A stretch of 64,000 bases of DNA, from the NCBI RefSeq assembly GCF_023008405.1, contig NZ_CP095376.1, positions 2,132,001 through 2,196,000 of the forward strand, written 5' to 3'. Origin of the DNA: Amycolatopsis sp. FBCC-B4732. GTDB taxonomy: Bacteria > Actinomycetota > Actinomycetes > Mycobacteriales > Pseudonocardiaceae. Position 1 is the first letter of the stretch, and each line of letters opens with the position of its first letter. Positions 60,051-64,000 of the stretch are shown piece by piece. Both the position numbers and the translations under genes were made by a program. The notes under the pieces are model-generated. The model saw only the letters and a program-made list of their open reading frames with translations. It was not told the origin of the DNA and made no database searches.

Positions 60051-60920
60051 GTGGAACTACGAGCGCTGCGGTACTTCGTCACCGTCGCCGACGAACTGCA
60101 CTTCGGCCGCGCCGCCGAGCGTCTGCACATCGCGCAGCCCGCGGTCAGCAGGCAGATCGCCCGGTTGGAACGCGAACTGGGTGCCCGGCTGTTCGACCGC
60201 TCCCCGCGCCGGGTCCGCCTCACCGGCACCGGCCGCCGCGTGCTCGACGCGGCACGCGCCGCCCTCGCCGCCGCCGATGAGGTCCGTGCCGCCGCCGCGG
60301 TGCCCACCGGGACCATGCGCATCGGCACCGCCGCCGGGTTCACCGGCCGCCTCGAGCGCGGTATCGACGCCCTGCGCGCGAGCCCGGCGTCGTTCGACGT
60401 CGTGCTCGTCGACCTCCCGCTCGCCGCGCGCCTGAACGCCCTCCGCCAGGGCGACCTCGACGTGGCGCTGGCCCGCGGCGTGCCGTCGGTGCCGGGCCTC
60501 CGCACGCTGCCGGCGTGGACGGAACCGCTGTTCGCCGTCGTCTCCCGGCACCACCGGGCGGCGGACCTCCCCGCGGTCGCCCTCGCCGACCTGGCCGGCG
60601 GCGTCCTGCGGGTCCCGGACGCGTCCGTGCACGACGTGGTGACGACCGCGTTGCGCGAGGCGGGGGTGAGTCCCCGGCTGGGCCGCCCGGCCGCAGCGGT
60701 CCAGGACACCGTCGTCGAGGTGGGCTCCGATCCGGACAGCTGGGCGGTGCTGCCCGCCGACCAGGTCGCCGAGATCGGCTCGACCCGCGTCCGCGCGATC
60801 CCGCTCCGGCCGGCCCTGACGATCACCGGCAGCGTCGTCGTCCCCGGCGACCTCCCGAACCGGTGCGCCACAGCGCACGTGGCGGCCTTCCGCGACGCGG
60901 TTTCCGTCAGCTGTAGGTGA
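60051..60920 (+). CDS. LysR-family transcriptional regulator
   Basis: 289 residues with the LysR helix-turn-helix (LRYFVTVADELHFGRAAERL; QPAVSRQIARLERELGARLF) and the periplasmic-binding-like effector domain. GTG 60051 follows AGGAGG at 4 bases; GTG 60036 upstream is less likely. It probably autoregulates and controls the divergent LLM oxidoreductase. It may respond to a sulfur metabolite given the neighbourhood (inference). It overlaps the end of the lysozyme gene by 14 bases. Confidence 0.9.
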   Translation: MELRALRYFVTVADELHFGRAAERLHIAQPAVSRQIARLERELGARLFDRSPRRVRLTGTGRRVLDAARAALAAADEVRAAAAVPTGTMRIGTAAGFTGRLERGIDALRASPASFDVVLVDLPLAARLNALRQGDLDVALARGVPSVPGLRTLPAWTEPLFAVVSRHHRAADLPAVALADLAGGVLRVPDASVHDVVTTALREAGVSPRLGRPAAAVQDTVVEVGSDPDSWAVLPADQVAEIGSTRVRAIPLRPALTITGSVVVPGDLPNRCATAHVAAFRDAVSVSCR

Positions 60921-62709
60921 CGGTGGTCGCGCCGGTACTGGTGTTGTACGTGACGCCACCGTGCTGGAAGTCGTTGCGGCGCCCGACGGACACGCCGTAT
61001 TCGTCACTGGTCGGGTAGGCGAGTGCGCTGCGCTCCCAGCCCAGCGAGGCCCACTTGTCCCGGATCGCGCCGTGGATCGACCACGCTCCCGTGGACGCGG
61101 TCCAGTAGACCGACGCGGAGTTGGTGAAGTGGTTGTAGCGGCCCACTCCGTCCGGGGTGCTCGACTCGTCCGTGGTCGGGTAGCCGAGGCCGCGTTCCCA
61201 GCCCAGTGCCGCCCACTTCTTCCGGATCTCGCCCTGGATGCTGTGGGCGCCGGTGTTCACGGTGTAGTAGATCGACGAGCCGGTCGTGAAGTGGTTGTAC
61301 CGGGCGACGCCGTCCGGCGTGCTCGACTCGTCGGTCGTCGGGTAGCCGAGGCCGCGTTCCCAGCCGAGCGCGGCCCACTTCTTCCGGATCTCGCCCTGGA
61401 CGTTGTGGGCGCCGGTGCCGACCGTGTAGTAGATCGAAGCGTTGGTGCTGAAGTGGTTGTAGCGCGCGACGCCGTCGGGTGTCGACGTCTCGTCCGTCGT
61501 CGGGTAGCCCAGGCCCTTCTCCGCGCCGAGCGCCCGCCACTTCTTGCGGATCTCGCCCTGGATGCCGTGCGCGCCGGTGCCCGGCGTCGTGTAGATCGAG
61601 CCGATCACGAAGTCGCTGTAGCGGCCGGCGCCGTCGGACGTCGTCGTCTCGTCGGCCACCGGGAAGCCGAGTGCGCCGGCCGGACCGCCGAGGCGCTGGT
61701 AGGCGGTCAGGATGTCGCCGTGCACCGCGAACGCGCCGGTGTTCGGCGCGTAGTCGATGACGCCGCCGGTGTACTTCTGCTCCCAGCCACCGGCGACCGG
61801 GGTTTCGCCGCCCACCGGGGTGCCCAGGTAGGACGCGGCGCCGCCCAGCGCGGCGTAGTGCTCGGCGATCTTGTCCGGCCCGCTGCCGAGCGCGACCGCC
61901 CGGACCTGGTCGGCGGTTCCGCCGAAGTAGTCCTGGTCGCCGGGGAAGGTGCCGGAATCGGCGTACTGCCAGAACGTGTAGGCGCTCCACCCGCCGGGGA
62001 TGGTGCCCGGGTCGGTGCCGTTGTGGGCGATCCACAGTGGACTGTTCGCGGCGGTGCCGGTGTCGCCGCCGGTGCAGTTGGCCCACCAGCCGTTGGTCGT
62101 GTAGATCGCCGGCCAGCGGTTCGTGCGGTCGTGGACGGTGGTGGTGAAGTCGGTGATCCACGCGGTCAGCTGCGCCGGGGTCAGGCCGTAGCACCAGCCG
62201 GCCCAGTCGGCGGTGCCGTACGGGTTGTACTCGATGTCCAGCACCGGCGGCAGGGTGTGCCCGTCGGCGACCCAGCCGCCGCCCTGGGCGAGGAAGAAGG
62301 TGGCTTGCGCGGCACCGGAAGCGGTGTCGGGCAAGGCGAAGTGGTAGGCGCCGCGCATCAGCCCGGCGTTCGCCGAGCCCGCGTAGTTCGCGGCGAACCG
62401 GTCGTCGACGTAGGTCGTACCCTCGGTCGCCTTCATGTAGGCGAAGGTCGCCCCGTTCGTCGCGGCCGTGGTCCAGTCCACCGAGTTCTGCCAGTGGCTG
62501 ACGTCCATGCCCGCCGCGTTCGGAGTCGCGGCCGCCGCCGCGGCGCGGGTCGTCGCGCGGGCCGAGCTGTGCCCTTCGACGCGGTGCACCATCGAACCCA
62601 TGAAGTCGGATTCGGGATGGGCCGGCGTGCTGTTCGCTTGTGCGGGAACGGTGCACAACAGCATTCCCACCGCCAACGCGGGCACCACGACAAGGGCGCG
62701 CAACACCAT
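60907..62709 (-). CDS. Secreted GH25 lysozyme with LGFP cell-wall repeats
   Basis: 600 residues. A signal peptide (cleavage near QANSTPAHP) is followed by a GH25 muramidase domain (about 65-270) with AGMDVSHWQNSVDW (Asp), AYMKATEGTTYVD (Glu), VLDIEYN (Asp-x-Glu) and FWQYADSG. About five or six LGFP-type repeats follow (about 280-600; GEIRKKWAALGWERGLGYPT), several nearly identical. It cleaves peptidoglycan and the repeats should hold it on the wall. ATG 62709 follows GGGGAGGA. The repeats match those of the sugar dehydrogenase at 17 kb. Confidence 0.92.
   Translation of the reverse strand: MVLRALVVVPALAVGMLLCTVPAQANSTPAHPESDFMGSMVHRVEGHSSARATTRAAAAAATPNAAGMDVSHWQNSVDWTTAATNGATFAYMKATEGTTYVDDRFAANYAGSANAGLMRGAYHFALPDTASGAAQATFFLAQGGGWVADGHTLPPVLDIEYNPYGTADWAGWCYGLTPAQLTAWITDFTTTVHDRTNRWPAIYTTNGWWANCTGGDTGTAANSPLWIAHNGTDPGTIPGGWSAYTFWQYADSGTFPGDQDYFGGTADQVRAVALGSGPDKIAEHYAALGGAASYLGTPVGGETPVAGGWEQKYTGGVIDYAPNTGAFAVHGDILTAYQRLGGPAGALGFPVADETTTSDGAGRYSDFVIGSIYTTPGTGAHGIQGEIRKKWRALGAEKGLGYPTTDETSTPDGVARYNHFSTNASIYYTVGTGAHNVQGEIRKKWAALGWERGLGYPTTDESSTPDGVARYNHFTTGSSIYYTVNTGAHSIQGEIRKKWAALGWERGLGYPTTDESSTPDGVGRYNHFTNSASVYWTASTGAWSIHGAIRDKWASLGWERSALAYPTSDEYGVSVGRRNDFQHGGVTYNTSTGATTVTYS
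61031..61680 (-). repeat. LGFP tandem repeats, 162-base period
   Basis: The marker TAGCC(G/C)AGGC recurs at 61181, 61343 and 61505, exactly 162 bases (54 codons) apart, with high base identity between units. This suggests recent duplication and possible copy-number change. Confidence 0.8.
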
Positions 62710-62844
62710 GGAGTCCTCCCCGGTTTCGATCCGAGCGGGACTTTAACCGACGCCGAATTCCCTGGGTAGATCCAGTCCGGGAACCGAAGAAAACGGTTCG
62801 TCGGTCAATTTCCCACCGGTATCGCGGCCGGTCGGTCGGCGCGG

Positions 62845-62861
62845 CCGATCGCGGCGATCGG
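62845..62861. promoter_or_regulatory. Palindrome CCGATCG-CGG-CGATCGG
   Basis: A perfect 7-base inverted repeat in the 210-base gap between the divergent lysozyme and BMP-like genes, 61 bases before the latter's GTG. Operator-like; the binder is unknown. Confidence 0.4.
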
Positions 62862-62921
62862 GCGGCAGGGCACACTGACCGGGGAGCGTCTGGAGCCGGG
62901 CGCGGAAACGAGGGGGTTCCT

Positions 62922-63428
62922 GTGCGGCGTTGGTGGGTGGCCGCGGCGGCCGGGGTCGTGGCCGCCGGTGTCGTAGTGGCGGTGGCGGTGTGGCCGTCGG
63001 GGGAGCAGCCGGACCTCCCGCCCGCCCGGGCGCGGGTGTACGCCGACTTCTCGGCGTGCCTGCTCACCGGGGGTCAGGGCCTCGCGAGCCCCGGCGCCGG
63101 CCCGGTCTGGGCCGGGCTGCAGGACGCGTCCGGCGACACCGGGATCAAGGTCTCCTACCTCGCCGCGGCCGGCCCGGCGACCGACGCGAACTACCGCCCG
63201 TACTTGACTTCCCTGCTCCAGCGCCGGTGCGACGTCGTCCTGACGGTGGGCGAGCCGGGCGGCGCCGTGGCGCTCGCCGAGGCCCCCGGGCACCCCGCCA
63301 CCGGGTTCGTCGTCGTGGGGGATTCCGGCCGGCAGGCGGCCAACGTCTCCCCCGTGCGGGTGACTGATCATGTCCGCCAGGACGTCGCCGAGGCGGTCCG
63401 GACGGCCGCGCACACCGCCGGGCACTGA
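62922..63428 (+). CDS. Membrane-anchored BMP-like substrate-binding protein
   Basis: 168 residues. An N-terminal hydrophobic anchor (RRWWVAAAAGVVAAGVVVAV) is followed by about 130 residues like the first lobe of BMP-family binding proteins (ARVYADFSACLLTGG; SYLAAAGPATDANYRPYLTSLLQRRCDVVLTVG; GFVVVGDSGRQAANV). Only one lobe is present, and this short form recurs in actinobacteria as I recall. It is probably a surface sensor-like protein rather than a full transporter component. GTG 62922 follows GAGGGGG. Confidence 0.75.
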   Translation: MRRWWVAAAAGVVAAGVVVAVAVWPSGEQPDLPPARARVYADFSACLLTGGQGLASPGAGPVWAGLQDASGDTGIKVSYLAAAGPATDANYRPYLTSLLQRRCDVVLTVGEPGGAVALAEAPGHPATGFVVVGDSGRQAANVSPVRVTDHVRQDVAEAVRTAAHTAGH

Positions 63429-63491
63429 GGAATTGGATTCGTTCGTCCGATTTGGTCCCTTTTGTTCTTCGCGGCTGGTGTCCGGGATCTC

Positions 63492-63516
63492 AAGACTGGT
63501 TGTTTTGGAGTCTTTT
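63492..63516 (+). terminator. Possible weak terminator
   Basis: AAGACT (63492-63497) pairs with AGTCTT (63509-63514) followed by TT, 63 bases after the BMP-like stop. The 63429-63581 gap is less GC-rich than its surroundings and may also hold the promoter of the last gene. Confidence 0.3.
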
Positions 63517-63581
63517 CCGGGCACCCTTCCGTGTGGTGAACTCATCCGCCGTTCGTCGGGGATGGACATCGAGGGGGACTC

Positions 63582-64000
63582 GTGCGTCATCGCGCTGCGC
63601 GGATTTGCGCTGCCTCAATTCTTTTGGGACTGGGGCTTTCGCTGGGCACCGGGCAGGCGGACGCGGCTCAGCTGACGCCGGGGCACCTGCCGGTCACCGA
63701 GCTCGGCTCGTGGCTCGGTTCGCTGTTCTCCGGTTCCCCGCACTGGGGCGCGACCCCGCGGCAGGGGGGCGGCACGGCCGACGGCAAGGGTCACGACGCG
63801 AGCACCGCGTCGACCCGCGCCCGCGGCGGGACGGGCCACGCGCCCGGCGCCGCACCCGGTGAGCTGCCGGCGGATCGGGACCACGGCCGGAAAGTGACGC
63901 CGGGACCGAGCGGCGTGGCGACCCGGGGCTTCGACGCCGCGACGAGCCGGCGCGACGCGGTGAAGTCGAGCGCCACGATGAACTACTTCACCAACGCCGA
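63582..64000 (+). CDS. Secreted protein, 5' end only (probable Rhs/YD- or wall-associated repeat protein)
   Basis: GTG 63582 follows GAGGGGG and opens a frame that runs to the window end (139 residues). The signal peptide is clear (AASILLGLGLSLGTGQADA). After a low-complexity His/Gly/Arg-rich stretch comes TRGFDAATSRRDAVKSSATM then NYFTNA, which resembles the start of large actinobacterial secreted YD-repeat or DNRLRE-type proteins. The identity of the full protein cannot be judged from this fragment. Confidence 0.6.
   Translation, partial: MRHRAARICAASILLGLGLSLGTGQADAAQLTPGHLPVTELGSWLGSLFSGSPHWGATPRQGGGTADGKGHDASTASTRARGGTGHAPGAAPGELPADRDHGRKVTPGPSGVATRGFDAATSRRDAVKSSATMNYFTNA

Noticed and set aside
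1..64000. tRNA, rRNA, CRISPR, insertion sequence, integrase or prophage genes
   Set aside because: None seen. No repeat-spacer pattern, transposase motif or attachment-site duplication was found, although small RNAs cannot be excluded by reading alone.

Overview
The window is dense, high-GC actinobacterial DNA: strong G/C preference at third codon positions, many GTG starts, ATGA stop/start overlaps, an Lsr2 nucleoid protein, two F420-type luciferase-like oxidoreductases, an actinobacterial-type cytochrome b and a close homologue of mycobacterial SigC. The gene set and the recurring 11-mer TCCAC(A/T)GTGGA suggest a member of the Pseudonocardiaceae such as Amycolatopsis. The taxon is inferred, not shown. 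No tRNA, rRNA, CRISPR array, integrase or transposase is visible, and both ends of the window cut through genes.

Layout. 1-8.8 kb is a copper-handling island: the end of a PepSY membrane protein, a Met-rich membrane protein (DUF5134), a CopD-CtaG copper/cytochrome-oxidase assembly protein split by a frameshift, two Cu(+)-type P1B ATPases, a CopZ-like chaperone and a divergent SigC-family sigma factor whose promoter region carries two back-to-back ECF-type promoters. At 8.8-9.8 kb is a LACTB2-like metallo-hydrolase with a palindromic operator. 10.0-14.9 kb is one giant WXG-Rhs polymorphic toxin, followed by an uncharacterised membrane + coiled-coil gene pair (15.05-16.7 kb). 17.0-19.8 kb is a secreted sugar dehydrogenase with PKD and LGFP domains whose ribosome binding site lies in a strong hairpin. 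A hairpin-rich 0.5 kb spacer follows, then a divergent anti-sigma-type ATPase / MerR-B12-like regulator pair, and an orphan qcrB-type cytochrome b with a small membrane protein, an SDR and two small unknowns.

26.1-33.9 kb is a carbohydrate island: a ricin-lectin sugar dehydrogenase, a Tat-exported GH2 enzyme and a GH59 galactocerebrosidase-like enzyme with lectin domains, together suggesting attack on galactose-containing glycans. 34.3-39.4 kb holds an ABC-2 exporter and a membrane-anchored YncE/phosphoesterase fusion. 39.4-42.5 kb is an IclR-controlled aromatic O-demethylation pair (PDR/VanB-type reductase and a CYP199-like P450), followed by lsr2. 43.4-49.0 kb is a TetR-controlled quinate/shikimate catabolic cluster (MHS transporter, lactonase-like MBL protein, shikimate dehydrogenase, QsuB-type dehydroshikimate dehydratase).

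49.1-60.9 kb looks like organosulfur scavenging: flavin reductase, biotin/methionine-sulfoxide-type molybdoenzyme, sulfonate-type binding protein, DsbA- and cupin-family proteins, Rrf2 regulator, SsuD-like monooxygenase, DszC/SfnC-like flavoprotein, LLM oxidoreductases and a LysR regulator. The window ends with a GH25 lysozyme carrying LGFP repeats, a BMP-like secreted protein and the start of a secreted, probably Rhs/YD-type protein.

The most unusual items are the SigC/copper regulatory knot with a small protein nested in an ATPase reading frame, the Rhs toxin with no recognisable immunity gene beside an unknown two-gene unit, the RBS-occluding hairpin, and the over-represented TCCACWGTGGA palindrome.
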